Shown: positions 34,488 through 47,162, numbered from the stretch's first letter. The stretch is 64,000 nt of DNA from Dama dama (GCF_033118175.1 NC_083689.1:26270501-26334500), one strand, 5' to 3'. Notes: generated by a model from the sequence alone, not told the origin. A program made the numbers and translations.

Positions 34488-36299
34488 GTAAGTAATTATT
34501 ATTTTCTTTGAGAGTGATATAATCTCACTGTTATATTTAAATTCTATTTTGAATTTTAAATGAGCTGTTTTATACCGTTACATATTCTAAACTTTAAGAA
34601 CTGCAGAGCAGTTTAAAAAACTCACTCTCGTGGCCATTTTTGTTTTTCAGTTTATAAGAATCTCTCAAATATTCTCATGTACCTTTAAGAGGATTTGAAA
34701 ATACTTTCTTAATCTGTAGACTCAAAATGTGTAGTGCATTTGAAGTATACTGTTTCAGACTGAATGATCATTTGTTTATGCCTATTTCTATACATCTCTG
34801 TGATCATACTCTAACTTGAATATATTGTATTTCCTCATTTCATTCAAGGGTTGATGTATTTAGCTATGTTAATCCAATCTTTAGTCTGTGTTATGCAACA
34901 TTTTCCAGTAATATGGTACAATCAAATAAATTGTTGAATTGTATTATTTTACAAACACTGGATAATAATTGATATGCAACCAAATGGTGTGAAGAATACT
35001 CATTATGAAGAGTAATTATATGAAAATCTTTTAATAATGATCTTAATTATTTTCAAAATAGTAGTAAATGAGCCATTAGTAGTTTGGAATTGCTCAGGAT
35101 TGTCTATTATACTTGTCATTTTAAAGCAAGCATGTTAACTCACAAAAAAGTAAAATTGCTACACAGCAGGATTTGCTAGGTTTTAGGAAAGTATACACTG
35201 CAATTTAATAAATTGTATTGTTCACAGTGGTTATTAATATAGATCTGGAGTTTGATGCCACTCAAGTTATCTTTCCTGTTATATAAATTTCAAAACAAAA
35301 ACAGTAAAATCTAAATTTTTAGTTTTGTATAAAACCAAGTGTTTCAGAAAACACTTTAATTCTAACAGTAACTATGTTAAGATTGCTTTATGATTCTGTT
35401 GGATAGAGACAGACACAATGGAAGCGTCTGTCAGGATGATCTGAGATCATGTCTTTGTTTAAAGGTTGTCCTATTGATGGTGACTAAGGAAGAAATACTA
35501 TGATAGCATCATGGTGTACTGTTTCATCTGAAAGATAGTTCATTGGATCTCTCTCTTAAAGGCAGCTTCTGGAAGGACATTTAAATTCACTGTTCATTTG
35601 GCAAACAGCTGATTGAAATGTAAAGAATAGAAAGATGCCTAGGTTCACACTTCATTTGTACTATTATCTGGTAAGGCATGGATGATCTTTTCAGTGTAGA
35701 TGCCACCTGTGGGGCCCATGCATTGCTGCTACTTGGCACTGAGGTTTAAAATGACACATAGAAAGGAAATGGAGGAAACCAGGTGAAAAAGATTCAAACA
35801 AAAGAATGAGATATAGGGGTTATTCTTTAGAACACTAACCAAAAATAGCCTTTTGAGATACCGATAATCCACATTTGATTTAAGATTGAACAAGTATAGA
35901 AGACCCAAAGAGGATTTTAAACATTAGATTCTAAGGTTTCATTAAATGACAGCAGATATTATCTGAGCTGGATTTTGTGATTGTTACTTTACTGAGTAAA
36001 TTAAGTATTTATGATAAAATACATGTCTCCTACCCCTGTCCCCAACCCTCATTTCACTGTTAACTCTGGATTGTTGATTAATTAAACTCGTGATTAATTT
36101 TTCATGCTTGTTGCTTTTGGTTTTCTAATACATTTTACTCATTAATTCGTGTATTTTGCCCATTCTACCACTCAGATTCATTACTTCTGAATTGATTCAT
36201 TTTCTTGATCAGTAAATAGTTTTAGCAGTAATGTTCAAATGTCATCTTTTATATTTACCCTTCAAATAGTTGCTTATTTGTGTGTGAAATAATAAATCT
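34488..36299. other. Intron, no recognisable element
   Basis: AT-rich single-copy-looking intron directly downstream of the alternative exon donor. No repeat family, coding exon or RNA gene is recognised. It extends the repeat-poor block to 36.3 kb. Confidence 0.5.
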
Positions 36300-37010
36300 A
36301 AAGTCTTTTCCCTTTAGCACTTTGAAAAAGTTAGTGCACTGTCTTCTGGCATCCAGTACTAGAGATGAGAAGTCTGGGGTCTTTGTAATTCTTGTTCCTG
36401 TGTTAAGTAATCTGCTTTTCTTCTTGTTGGTTGCTAGCTGTGTTTTGCTTTGTTTTTAGTTTTTATCCTTGATGCCATAAGTTTTATTATGGATTATCTA
36501 AGTTTTTGTTTTCTTTTTCCTTCTTGACATTTGGAAGTCTCTCTCATGCTGAAGATTCCCATTTGTCTTCAGTTGTGGGAAATATGTTATTTTTTGAAAG
36601 CAGCAACTTTTTTTTCCTCTTGTCACTCTATGACATATGTTGGAACTCTGGACTGTCTATAATGTCTCTCAACGTTTGTTTCATATTTTTTCTCATTCTG
36701 TGTGTTCCTAGTTTGATATTCTAGCTCATTAACTTATCTTCCACTTGTGACCAGTTTCTGTCCTGCTGTGTATTTTTTAAGTTCCTAACTTTAATAATTG
36801 TGTTATTCATTTCTGAAATCTCTTAGTGATGCTTCGTTATAACCACCTTTGTTTAGTAACTTGTTTTCATTTTATGGATTCTATTCTTTTTTCCTGATTG
36901 TCTGCTAGTTCTTTCTTCAAGTTTAAATTTTTCTCATAGTTGAGTTTTTTTGTTTTTCTTTCTTGAGGTTACCTTTCTTGATTGATTCTTAGTTGAGAGT
37001 TCACCATCTG
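36300..37010 (-). mobile_element. Old L1 ORF1-region fragment
   Basis: agcactttgaaaaagttagtgcactgtcttctggcatcc ... gatgagaagtctgg follows old mammalian L1 ORF1 in reverse. Strongly diverged; no frame. Confidence 0.5.
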
Positions 37011-38429
37011 GTCTGTTACGGTTGCTTGCCCTAGGTGACTGACGACTGGACAAATGAGGCATTACTACCTTGGCTTCCATCTCCTTTCCTTAGGTGCTCC
37101 TGCAGTCTAAATCTATAGGTGGTTTCTTTCTTTTTTTTTTTCCTATAGGTTGTTTCTTGACCCTTCTCTTATTTTACCTATCTGCAGCATTTGAACAATT
37201 GATGACTTCCTCCTCCTTGACACTCTTTCTTTTGAGTAGAAATCAACCATGACTTGCCAGACAACATGTGATCTCTTCCCTTCATCTTCCCCTACACTCC
37301 TCTTTGTTCACTCCAACGTCAGTTTCCTTGTGTCTCCCTAAACTTGCCAGGTACCCTTAAAATGATTTCCTATCTTCACAAAAATTCTATTTACCCTTTA
37401 AACAAACCCACTGTTAAGTGCAAATATTGATTAAATTCTGTGGTTTTAAAAATGTTAAAAAGTGGGGAGAAATGTGTCTCAAATTTGAAAAACTAATATT
37501 TATTGAATTACTTAACAGTGACACCCCCTGTCCTCATCTTTCAGTAAAAATAATGAGTTAGAAATGCAATTTTACATGCCTCAGGCACAGTGCTGCTGTA
37601 TATACCCCAGGCTGCTATGATTAGTTATAGCTGTTTCCTTCAGGGCTTTTGAGAAGTTTAGACTGTTTCTGTAAAACAGGCTCCAGACTGCTTTGGGGGC
37701 CTTAGGATCTGTTTTTAACTCTGTCTCACTGTCAGCTGACACTTGACACTCTCGTCTAGTACTGTATAATTCTGGTGTCTTACTTTTTAACTCTGTAAAG
37801 CTTCCATCTTCTTGTGCCTTGACTAATTTTCTTGTCTTCTATATGTATGATTTTCTTCCGTTTTATATTCTATGTTTCCAGAGTAATGTGTTCTAAAGGT
37901 ATATTTCTTCTTGTCATTTTTTAGCTTAACACTCTACAATAGCTCTTTTCTAGTACAAGGAATCTAAGCATCCCAAAATGCTATGTCTGGACCTTCATCT
38001 CTTGTATGCTCCTGTAGTATACATCTCTACCTGAGCTATACTGGTTTGTGTACTGTTTCCTGGCCTAACGTGGATTACATATGTAATTTTAAACCTTCTG
38101 GTTGCCTTATTTTCTGAAATAGCTTTAAGGTGAAATTAATGTAATAATATGTCCAGTTGAGTTTTTTAAATATGTAATAATTATTAATGAGATTTTACTT
38201 TGTTTGTTTTTAGTAAATCCAAATTTGCATTTTATACTTAGAGGATGTCTCAGTTTGACTAGTCACACTTCACTTAGCCCTGTTTGACTAGGGCTACCAC
38301 GTTGAACATTGTGATCCTCGGTCTTTGTCAGGACTCTTTAGTACATTTAATCCACTTTTTACCTTCAGTGAGAATGAGGTCTTTCTTTCTAAGTTGCATT
38401 TGTTATTTTAGTATTTTAATTGTTTTTTA
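37011..38429. other. Intron, nothing clearly assignable
   Basis: Pyrimidine-rich stretches resembling decayed L2 (about 37900-38100) but too diverged to call. No coding exon seen. Confidence 0.4.
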
Positions 38430-38589
38430 CGACAGAGGATGAGATGGCTGGATGGCATCACCGACTCGGTGGACATGAGTTTGAGTAAACTCCGGGAGTT
38501 GGTGATGGACAGGGAGGCCTGGCGTGCTGCGATTCATGGGGTCGCGAAGAGTCAGACACGACTGAGTGACTGGACTGAACTGAACTGAA
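38430..38589 (+). mobile_element. BovB 3' end, sense orientation
   Basis: gaggatgagatggctggatggcatcaccgactcgg ... gggtcgcgaagagtcagacacgactgagtgactg, ending in the ctgaactgaactgaa 3' terminus. It is the only BovB here in the same orientation as RAPGEF6. Confidence 0.9.
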
Positions 38590-38634
38590 AGTCTCCCCAA
38601 ACCCATGATATCAACTAATGTTATGACTAGCATT

Positions 38635-38846
38635 GAAGTGAAGTAGCTCAGTCGTGTCTGACTCTTTGTGACCCCATGGACTGTAACCTACCAGGCTCCT
38701 CTATCCATGGGATCCTCGAGGCAAGAATACTGGAAGTGGGTTGCTGTTTGCTTCTCCAGGGGATCTTTCCAACCCAGGGATCGAACCCTGGTCACCTGCA
38801 TTGCAGGCAGATAGATGCTTTACCGTCTGAGCCATGAGGGAAACCC
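38635..38846 (-). mobile_element. Bov-tA SINE with perfect target-site duplication
   Basis: Reverse copy. Flanking 12-bp direct repeats atgactagcatt at 38623-38634 and 38847-38858 fix both ends. Confidence 0.92.
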
Positions 38847-39705
38847 ATGACTAGCATTAGATATACACAAAGTGCTGTTTATTGAGTAATTAGGAAATTA
38901 GACCATCAAGCTTGTTAGAAATATATATGCAGTAAATGAGTGTGTGGTTCTGAATGTCTTACTGTGAGTAGCACAAGTCTTCACAATGTGCCCACAAATC
39001 ATCTTTGTTCTTTGATAGTTTTAAAGTTAATGGATAAGTGATTTCTAGATAGGTACAGTTCCTCTGTAACATGTAGCTACACTTTAAAAAGAAAGTAATA
39101 ACAATGCAGTTTGGAATTTAATAGTGACTTTTGAGGAATGATATTCTGTTGGGGAATTGTATAGTTTTTAAACATTATTTTTAGATTTAATAGTAAATAT
39201 TATTTTGTACTTAATAAAGTCCTTTGATGCCCATGCCCTTCTCCTAAATGAAATAACTTGGGTATGGATTATAAGGGGCAAAACATTTCAGATAGCAGTT
39301 TGTTAAAGGGTACATTTTCCCTACTATCATTCTTAGCTGTGGCAGGTTATTCCTGAAGACCAAGTTTTAATATATTTACTACAGTCTTGAACATTTGTGT
39401 AATACTTGCCAGGTACCCCTGAGTTTTGGCAAGTATAGATATAGATATATGTGTATATATGTACTGTGTTCATTTGTGTAATATTATGCTAAACTTATGT
39501 CTGCATTCATGCCAGTTTAGGATCGAGTAGATCTCTGCCACTGCTCTCCAAACTAATTGCCCTATAAATGTTTCTTGGATAGATGGATGGTATTGGCCCA
39601 TAGCATGATTTCATATATTGACAGAATGTTGATAAGATGAATATTGGGGGAAAAGAAGTTTTGAAAATGCTGGGTGAAACAAATTTCTACTTTGTCAGAC
39701 TTCTT

Positions 39706-40172
39706 TCAGTTCAGTCACTCAGTTGCGTCCATCTCTTTGCGACCCCATGGACTGCAGCGTGCCAGGCCTCCCTGTCCATCACCAACTCCCAAAGCTTGCT
39801 CAAACTCCTGTCCGTCGAGTCGGTGGTGCCATCTAACCATCTCATCCTCTTTCGTCCCCTTCTCCTCCCACCTTCAATCTTTCCCAGCATCAGGGTCTTT
39901 TCAGATGAGTCAGTTTTTTGCATCAGGTGGCCGAAGTATTAGAGTTTCAGCTTAGAGTTTCAATGAATATTCAGGACTGATTTCCTTTAGGATGGACTAG
40001 TTGGAAATCCTTGCAGTCCAGGGGACTCTCAAGAGTCTTCTCCAACACCACAGTTCAAAAACATCAGTTCTTTGGCACTCAGCTTTCTTTATAGTCCAAC
40101 TCTCACATCCGTTCATGACTACTGGAAAAACCATAGCTTTGACTAGATGAACCTTTGTTGGCAAAGTAATGG
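39706..40172 (-). mobile_element. BovB 3' portion
   Basis: The 3' terminus cagttcagtcactcagttgcgtcc at 39706 runs through ggatggactagttggaaatcc to gaacctttgttggcaaagtaatg. Minus-strand peptide CESWTIKKAECQR is visible at about 40070-40110. Confidence 0.88.
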
Positions 40173-41199
40173 ACTTTTTGACCCTCCATAAATACACTCA
40201 TGCTTGCTGTAAAGAAGCTGTAAAGAGCTAAGGGGGTATATAGCATACCATTATTTGCTGATTTACTCAGCCATCAAACCCTCCTCTTCCCCCACCTCTC
40301 CAACAGATCCAGGAAACTCAGTACACAGTTTAGGAAATGCTACTCACCCTGAAATACTGAATATGTATGTGCTAAGACTTTATCTATTCAGATATCCATG
40401 GAAACCATCTGACAGTGTTTAGAAGTCAAATATTCACTCAGTTGTTCTACAGATACTAAATGAGCACGTGATATATGTGGGGTAGACATCACTATGGTAG
40501 GCTTTCATTAAGTAGTAAAAGTGAAATATAAACGTATAACAATATGTTAATGTTTATACATGTGATATATAATAGGAATATATAGAGTGAGTGCTGCATT
40601 CAAAGGAGTGAAGTGAAAACGTAGGGTTATTTAACTTCATTTCTCAGCTTCACATTCAGGTCCTTATGTTGGGAGTTTGTGTTGTAAATCTAATTTTATA
40701 TCACTTTGTATTTTGTTTCCAGTGCTTTTAAGTTAAATGTTCATTCTGGCTCTACTTTCAATAAAGTATATCAGTATTTGTCATGTTCTCACAAGACATT
40801 CTGATAAAAACTCATCTTTGGATCTTAATATTTCAACATTTATAAAAAGTCAGAATGTATACTGTATGTATAGCAACTCCTAGTTGCTAAGGGTTACAGA
40901 ATTTCAGCACGTTCCAGTTTTTGTGGACACTTTTAAATGGGAAGGTGGGAAATTACTGTACTCACGTGTATATATTTGTTTTCAGTTCTGAAATTTTTCA
41001 AATGGTTTATTTTTAGAAATAATAAGGCAGTTTTTCTCCATAGGGAAGTATAACATCTCAGCTAGATTTTGCAAATAAAACTAAAATTCCTTTTAGACCA
41101 CCAGCCCCAATCTTCCACCTTCACTATAGAGTGCTCCTGTTGGTTATCTAGCATACTTTCCTCCAGATCTTTCCCCCTAAACCTAGATAAGTTATATAT
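40173..41199. other. Intron, nothing recognised
   Basis: AT-rich single-copy-looking sequence with no identifiable repeat, gene or RNA. Confidence 0.45.
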
Positions 41200-41790
41200 C
41201 CAGAAAATACATGATACTGTGTTTATATTTTTTTAAAAACGAGTCATATTGTCTACATTTATCATAAATCTTGGTTTTTCAATCTAGAACTATCCAGGTT
41301 TGAACATATAGATCTGTTTTATACCTTGAACTATTGCTTTGTATTCCATAATGAGCTGTATAGTAATTTAGCTGTTCTTCCTGTGATACTTATCTTTTTC
41401 TTTGAACTATTACAGACGTTGTAACGAATGTCTTGGTACATTCCCTCTCAGACACATGTGTGCTTCTTTAGAGTAGGTACCCAAAGAGGAGTTGTTGAGG
41501 AATAAGATTTATATATTTTTAAATGTAATGAGCCCATTTCCTTACATTTGCTCCCTCAAAGTGGCTACTCCCCAAATGACTCTCCAGAGTAGCTGTATCA
41601 GTTCACAGCTCCCACTGGCAATTTATAAGAATATTGTTTTCCTCCATTATCTTGCCCATATTTTGTAGTGTCAAATTTTCTTTCTGCCATTCTGATGGGG
41701 GAAAAGGTTATTTGTACTAATTTTTATTTCCCTGATTTCTGGCAGTGTTGAGTCTTTTACAGGTTTTTTTCTTCTGTTTTGATTACTTAA
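41200..41790 (-). mobile_element. Old L1 3' fragment
   Basis: The order resembles reversed old L1 ORF2-end/3'UTR (ttgtattccataatgagctg ... gtaggtacccaaagaggagttg ... ctctccagagtagctgtatcagttcacagctcccactggc ... ccattctgatggggg). Highly diverged. Confidence 0.5.
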
Positions 41791-42529
41791 GTGACCCCAT
41801 GTTAAGATGGCAGAGCCAGGAAACCAAAGCAGCCTGGATGTCTGAGTCTCTGCATGTGAAACAATTGCCCAAAGAATTACTTGGATCTACAGGGTACTTT
41901 GAGTTAGCAGAATAGTACATGTTGCTGAGTTAAGCCTGTCAGAGGCATACTATGTAGATCTTACATCGCTGCCTTTCACAGAAATTGCAGTAGTTCTCTG
42001 TTTGAAATTAATTTCAAAATGCGTAGCTTGACATTTTTTATTATGTTCTGCCCCTTAGCCTTTTCTTAATACATCTCTTTCCCTTTTCATGTAAATAAGC
42101 ATTTCCCTTCAACAAACTGTGTACTTTCATAATATGGGTCTGTATTTAAGCCATTAGCTAAGCTGCCTTCTCAACCTTCAAACAAAACTTTGACACTAGT
42201 CTTCATGGATTAGTGAGCTCCAACAGAGCTCAGAAGCTCAGGTATAGAAAATGTGTGTGGAAAAATAGGAAATTTTGCCAGACGTGGTAGGTTGGAAGAT
42301 GATGGGGTAAGCTAATTGAGGTTGCTGATGAAAAGTCAGCTATTAAGTCCTAGCTGCAGTCAGGAAAGGAAAAAGGGCAGATGAGCTGAAAGACAGTGGA
42401 GAAGATTTAAGAAATCAAGAATTCCTATGGGAAGAAAACTTTCCTTTCTGTTTTCTTTCTTATAAAGAAAATAGTAAGTTCTGGGTGTCATGAACTTCCA
42501 ACTTAATATCAGGAAACAACTTCATCAGA

Positions 42530-42695
42530 AAGAGCAACAGATTTATAGTCAGGCAGCCTCAGTTTCAGATTTTAATACTCCTGCTTCCTAGCTATGTGAT
42601 GATGGGCAACCTTTATAAACTTCTCTGGGTGTTGGTTTCTTAATCTGTAAATTGGGTAAAATAATAACATTTACATGGGCAACCCTAGCCTTTAT
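42530..42695 (+). mobile_element. MIR SINE
   Basis: agtcaggcagcctcagtttcag ... cctgcttcctagctatgtgatgatgggcaac ... ttcttaatctgtaaattgggtaaaataataac follows the MIR core closely. Confidence 0.65.
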
Positions 42696-42785
42696 AAGCA
42701 TTACTACAGCCTTCATTTTTCACATTTATTCATTTATCACATTTATCATTCTTGTTTTACTCACTGTGCTTGAATTTGCAGTAAC

Positions 42786-43003
42786 CCTTACTGGTGGCAC
42801 AGTTAGTAAACAGTCGCCTGCAAAGCAGGAGACCCGGGTTCAATCCCTGGTTCAGGAAGATCCCTTGGAGAAGGAAATGGCAACCCACTCCCCAACTCCA
42901 GTATTCTTGCCTGGGAAATCCCATGGACAGAGGAGCCTGGTGGGCTTTAGTCCGTGGGGTCACAAAGAGTCAGACACAACTGAATGACTAACTTTCACTT
43001 GCA
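42786..43003 (+). mobile_element. Bov-tA/Bov-A2 SINE
   Basis: Forward copy: ccttactggtggcacagttagtaaacagtcgcctgc ... gacccgggttcaatccctgg ... gtcagacacaactgaatgac. Confidence 0.87.
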
Positions 43004-43202
43004 CTTCTTTACTCAGATTAGATGATCAGTAAAAAGCATGTAGAAGGATATAATTGCTATAGTTTACATATTTGGTAAATATAATGAACACTCAAATGTT
43101 AGCTTTACTCACCATCATCATTATTCCTATCGGGTAGTGAGATTAAGGGGATTCCTATATGAAGATCTGCGTTTTCTTCATGAATTAGAAAGCATATAAC
43201 TC

Positions 43203-43297
43203 TGTTTGTTCTCTCTACCATTAGACTGAGCTCCTTGAAGGTAAGACTCGTCTGTTTTCATCTTTATGTTACCAGCAGAGTTCTGGCATAAAGTAGA
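43203..43297 (+). mobile_element. L2 LINE 3' remnant
   Basis: ctctaccattagactgagctccttgaaggtaagactcgtctg ... ttaccagcagagttctggcataaagtag matches the L2 3'UTR. Confidence 0.6.
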
Positions 43298-43450
43298 GAA
43301 TAGCGGAGAGTACTAAAATCAGACAGACTTGGATTTGAATTCCAGCTCCACAGCTTTCCTGAGTGTGTGATCTAGGGCCAGTCGCTTAATCTAATTGCCT
43401 CAGTTCCTCTTCTTCAGAAAGGTAGGGATGATAATAATAATGCTTGAAGT
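43298..43450 (+). mobile_element. MIR SINE
   Basis: cagacagacttggatttgaattccagctcc ... gtgtgtgatctagggccagtcgcttaatc ... cttcagaaaggtagggatgataataataatgc follows the MIR core. Confidence 0.65.
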
Positions 43451-43974
43451 TTAGGCTCTAGTAAGGATGACAGTTACTCAGTACATTATAAGCATCATTA
43501 CCAAGCTAGTTTGTAGACATGCTCTTGTGGCTTTGGTTCAGTGTGTTACTTTTGTGGATGACCTCCTCCTCGGTCTTAGCTCTGTAGGAATCTTGGAATA
43601 TAGAATTCTATCTTCCTTATCCCAAAACCCCAACTAGTCAATTGTTGTTTTAAAACTATTAATATGGTCAGTCTTTGCCTTTCTATCTATTTCATGACTA
43701 GATGAGATTTTTTTTCTTTGTATCTAAACAGTAGAAACTAAGTAGAGAAAGATCTTTGAGCTTAAATATACTCCTATCTTCTGTATTATTGAAACCAGTT
43801 ATTGACAGCTCTTTGTTTTTCTGCTTCTCTTTTTTAGTTCTCATCATTAATAACTTGTAGCTTATTCTGCAAGTTTTGAATATTCCAAGGAGTTTTGATA
43901 TATGGCATTTTAATTTTTATTCTGTTTAAATATTTTCTGGCTTCCAATGTGACTTTGTTACCTGTGGGCTATTT

Positions 43975-45042
43975 TAGTATTCAGTTCAGTCACTCAGTCG
44001 TGTCCGACTCTTTGTGACCCCATGGACTGCAGCACGCCAGGCCTCCCTGTCCACCACCAACTCCCAGAGTTTACTCGAACTCATGTCCATTGAGCCAGTG
44101 ATGCCCTTCCAACCATCTCATCCTCTGCCGTCCCCTTCCCCTCCCGCCTTCAATCTTTCCCAGCGTCAGGGTCTTTTCAAACGACTCAGTTTTTCGCATG
44201 AGGTGGCCAAAATATTGGAGTTTCAGCTTCAGCATCAGTCCTTCCAGTGAATATTCAGCATTGATTGCCTTCAGGATGGACTGGTTGGATCTCCTTGCAG
44301 TCCAAGGGACTCAAGAGTCTTCACAGTTCAAAAGCATCAGTTCCTCGGCGCTCAGCTTTCTTTATAGTCCAACTCTCACATCCATGAGATGTGGAACAAC
44401 TATAGACTACTGGAAGAACCATAGCCTTGACTAGACGGACTTTTGTTGGCAAAGTAATGTCTCTGCTTTTTAATATGCTGTCTCGGTTGGTCATAACTTT
44501 TCTTCCAAGGATTAAGCATCTTTTAATTTCATGGCTGCAGTTACCATCTGCAGTGATTTTGTTTGGAGCCCCCAAAAATAAAGTCTATCACTGTTTCCCC
44601 ATCTATTTGCCGTGAAGTGATGGGACCAGATGCCATGATCATAGTTTTCTGAATGTTGAACTTTAAGCCAACTTTTTCACTCTCCTCTTTCACTTTCATC
44701 AAGAGGCTCTTTAGTTCTTCTTCGCTTTCTGCCGTAAGGGTGGTGTCATATGCATACCTGAGGTTATTGATATTTCTCCTGGCAATCTTGATTCCAGCTT
44801 GTGCTTCCTCCAGCCCAGCGTTTCTTATGATGTACTCTGCATATAAATTAAATAAGCACGGTGACAATATACAGCCTTGATGTACTCCTTTCCCAATTTG
44901 GAACCAGTCTGTTGTTCCATGTCCAGTTCTAACTGTTGCTTCCTGACCTGCATACAGGTTTCTCAAGAGGCAGGTCAGGTGGTCTGGTATTCCCATCTCT
45001 TTCAGAATTTTCCACAGTTTGTTGTGAATCACACAGTCAAAG
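43975..45042 (-). mobile_element. 5'-truncated BovB with target-site duplication
   Basis: The longest BovB here (about 1.07 kb). Direct repeats gtgggctattt at 43964-43974 and 45043-45053 mark the insertion into an older L1. A 163-residue RT fragment is open at 44541-45032. Confidence 0.9.
44541..45032 (-). pseudogene. BovB reverse-transcriptase fragment, catalytic motif lost
   Basis: Reverse-transcriptase fragment from a retrotransposon, not a host gene. The minus-strand frame opens MIHNKLWKILKEMGIPDHL and contains the RT core motif GVHQGCILSPCLFNLYAEY. The active-site box, normally YADD in this family, reads YAYD (44745-44756), so a metal-binding Asp is Tyr. SEEELKSLLMKVKEESEKVGL follows. 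It then runs out of frame at about 44541, before the downstream BovB blocks. It lacks the endonuclease and the start of the RT because the element is 5'-truncated. Confidence 0.88.
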
Positions 45043-45053
45043 GTGGGCTATTT

Positions 45054-46400
45054 AGAGGTTTGTTTTATACTTTCCCTGTGCGTAATAATTTTCTAGTTAT
45101 TGTTTTATTATTTTGCCTTACTTGCTCTGTAATCATGGGATAGTCTCTCTGTAATTTTAACCTTTTGAATTATGTTGGGGCCTGCCGTATTGTCAATTTT
45201 TATGAATGTTTATGTATGAATCCTAAAAGAAAATATATTATGTAGTTTTTGCTTGCAGCATTTTATGTATATACACTTAAAGTTTGTTTATTATGTTCAT
45301 ATCTTCTGTATCTTTACTTAGTTTTTTATTCACTTATTCTGTTACTGAGAGATCTGTGATAAAGTTTTTCTGGCATAATTGTAGATTCATGTAGTTCTCC
45401 TTTTATTGTTATCATTATTTTACCTAATACAGTTTGAGGCTATATTACTCAATAGGTGCATATCTATTTAGTGTCAATCTTTCTATCATTATGAAATATC
45501 CTCTTTTGTTTCTGTTAATGCTTTTGTGTCAAAGTCTACTTTATCTGACATTAATAAAACTACATAAACTTTCTTTTGGTTTGTGTTGCTATTTCATATA
45601 ATCAATATTCATGTTGATTTACCCACACATTTCCAATTTTCATTGGTTTTCCTTCTTTCCTTCATCTAGAAGTTTTCCTTTAGAATCATTTTCTGTCTCC
45701 TAGTGGATTTTCTTCATTGTAGGTATACTGTGGGAGTATTTCTCTTCATTTTTGTTTCTCTGAAAATTACTATCTTGTTCATCTTGAGAACTGTTTTTAT
45801 GGGGTGTAGAATTCTAGCTCTTGAAGATAACACTCCACTGTCTGGCTTCCAAATTGTTGAGTAGTCAGCTGTCAGTTTAATTTTGTTCTTGTCAAAGTAA
45901 TCTCTTTTTTTGTAGACTACTGTTAAGACTTCTTCTCTGACTGCCCCCCCTCCCTTCCCCAACACTTTTACCTTGGTGTATATAAGTATGGTTTGGCTTT
46001 TATGTATGTTACTGGTAATTTTTAAAGCTACTTGATCCATGACTTCGTATCTTTTGTTAACTTTGCAAATTGATCAGCCATCATTTCTATGCATTAAGTA
46101 TTCTTCTGTTTCTGTGACTCTGCTCATTCTGATGCTACTTTCTCACTGTATCTCCTGTGGCTCTTGCCCTTTCTTTCCTAACTTCATTCTTTTTACTTTT
46201 CGTGTCTCTTACTGGACATTTTTTGAGACCAATCTTTCTTTTCTTTTTCTTAGCTCTGTCAGATTTATTACTGAATCTATCTGTTGACTTTTAAAATTTA
46301 CATAATGTACTTCTCAATTCTAGAACTTTCATTTCATTCTTTGTTAGTTTTTCTTTCTTCGCTAAAGTTCTTAGACCTATGTTTCTTTATGTATGTCCCG
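45054..46400 (-). mobile_element. Old L1 remnant (right part), continuing from 43835
   Basis: Diverged L1 ORF1/ORF2-junction-like sequence in reverse (tctttctatcattatgaaatatcctcttttg, aaagtctactttatctgacattaat, gggtgtagaattctagctc). Its left part is 43835-43974; BovB inserted between them. Confidence 0.55.
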
Positions 46401-46529
46401 ATTGCTAAACTGGGCTAGATATTGCCAGTTAGCTGTTAATTACTTTTGAGCTAAGAATGACTTTTACATTTTTATTTAGTTTTATGTTTTTAAAGGACAG
46501 TGGCCATCTAAATTAATTAATTAATTAAT

Positions 46530-46816
46530 CAGTGGCTCTGCTAGTTCTTTGTTGCTGTGTATGGGATTTCTGTAGTTGCTCTGAATGGGATCTGCTCTTC
46601 GTTGCAGTGCAGTGGCTTCTCATTGCAGTGGCTTCTCAGATTGCAGAGGATGGGTTCTAGGCACACAGGCCCAGTAGTTCCTGTGCATGGGCTCAGTAGT
46701 TGTGGCGCATGGGCTTAACTGCCTCTCAGCATGTGGGATCTTCCCGGACCAGGGATTGACCCTATGTGTGCTGCACGAGCAGGCAGACTCCCGAACACTG
46801 ACCATCAGGGAAGCCC
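46530..46816 (-). mobile_element. CHR-type SINE (long form)
   Basis: ctctgctagttctttgttgctgtg ... cagtagttgtggcgcatgggctt ... gggatcttcccggaccagggattgac ... gaccatcagggaagccc. A short aatt repeat (about 46511-46528) precedes it. Confidence 0.85.
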
Positions 46817-46847
46817 AATTTTTACGTTTTTAAAAGGTTGTTTATGA

Positions 46848-46970
46848 AACTTCCCTGGTGGTCCAGTGATTAAGACTCCTCTCTTCCAATTCAGGGATCA
46901 CAAATTCAATTCCTGGTCAGGGAATTAAGATCCCACATGCTGCATGGCACAGCCAAGTTTAAAAAAAAAA
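46848..46970 (+). mobile_element. CHR-type SINE (short form)
   Basis: aacttccctggtggtccagtgattaagactcc ... attaagatcccacatgctgcatggcac, ending in an A-run. Confidence 0.85.
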
Positions 46971-47162
46971 GATTGTTTAAAAAAAATATGTCGCCCCATT
47001 GGCTGCTTTGAAAAGCCATCTTTGCATTGTGTTCCCTTGTGTGATTTCCCATGTGCTTTAGCCACCTCTGCCTTGGCCTCCAGCGGCTTTCTGGAAAGCC
47101 TCCTCAGACTCTCGCTTTCTTTCCTCTTAAACCACTGCATAGGATCACTATCCTGCCCCATC
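46971..47162. other. Unidentified segment before the PTMA pseudogene
   Basis: 192 bp between a CHR A-tail and the PTMA-like ATG. It could be decayed PTMA 5'UTR (the final ccatcATG matches what I recall of that gene). A minus-strand ORF (46925-47257) across it resembles nothing I know. Confidence 0.3.
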
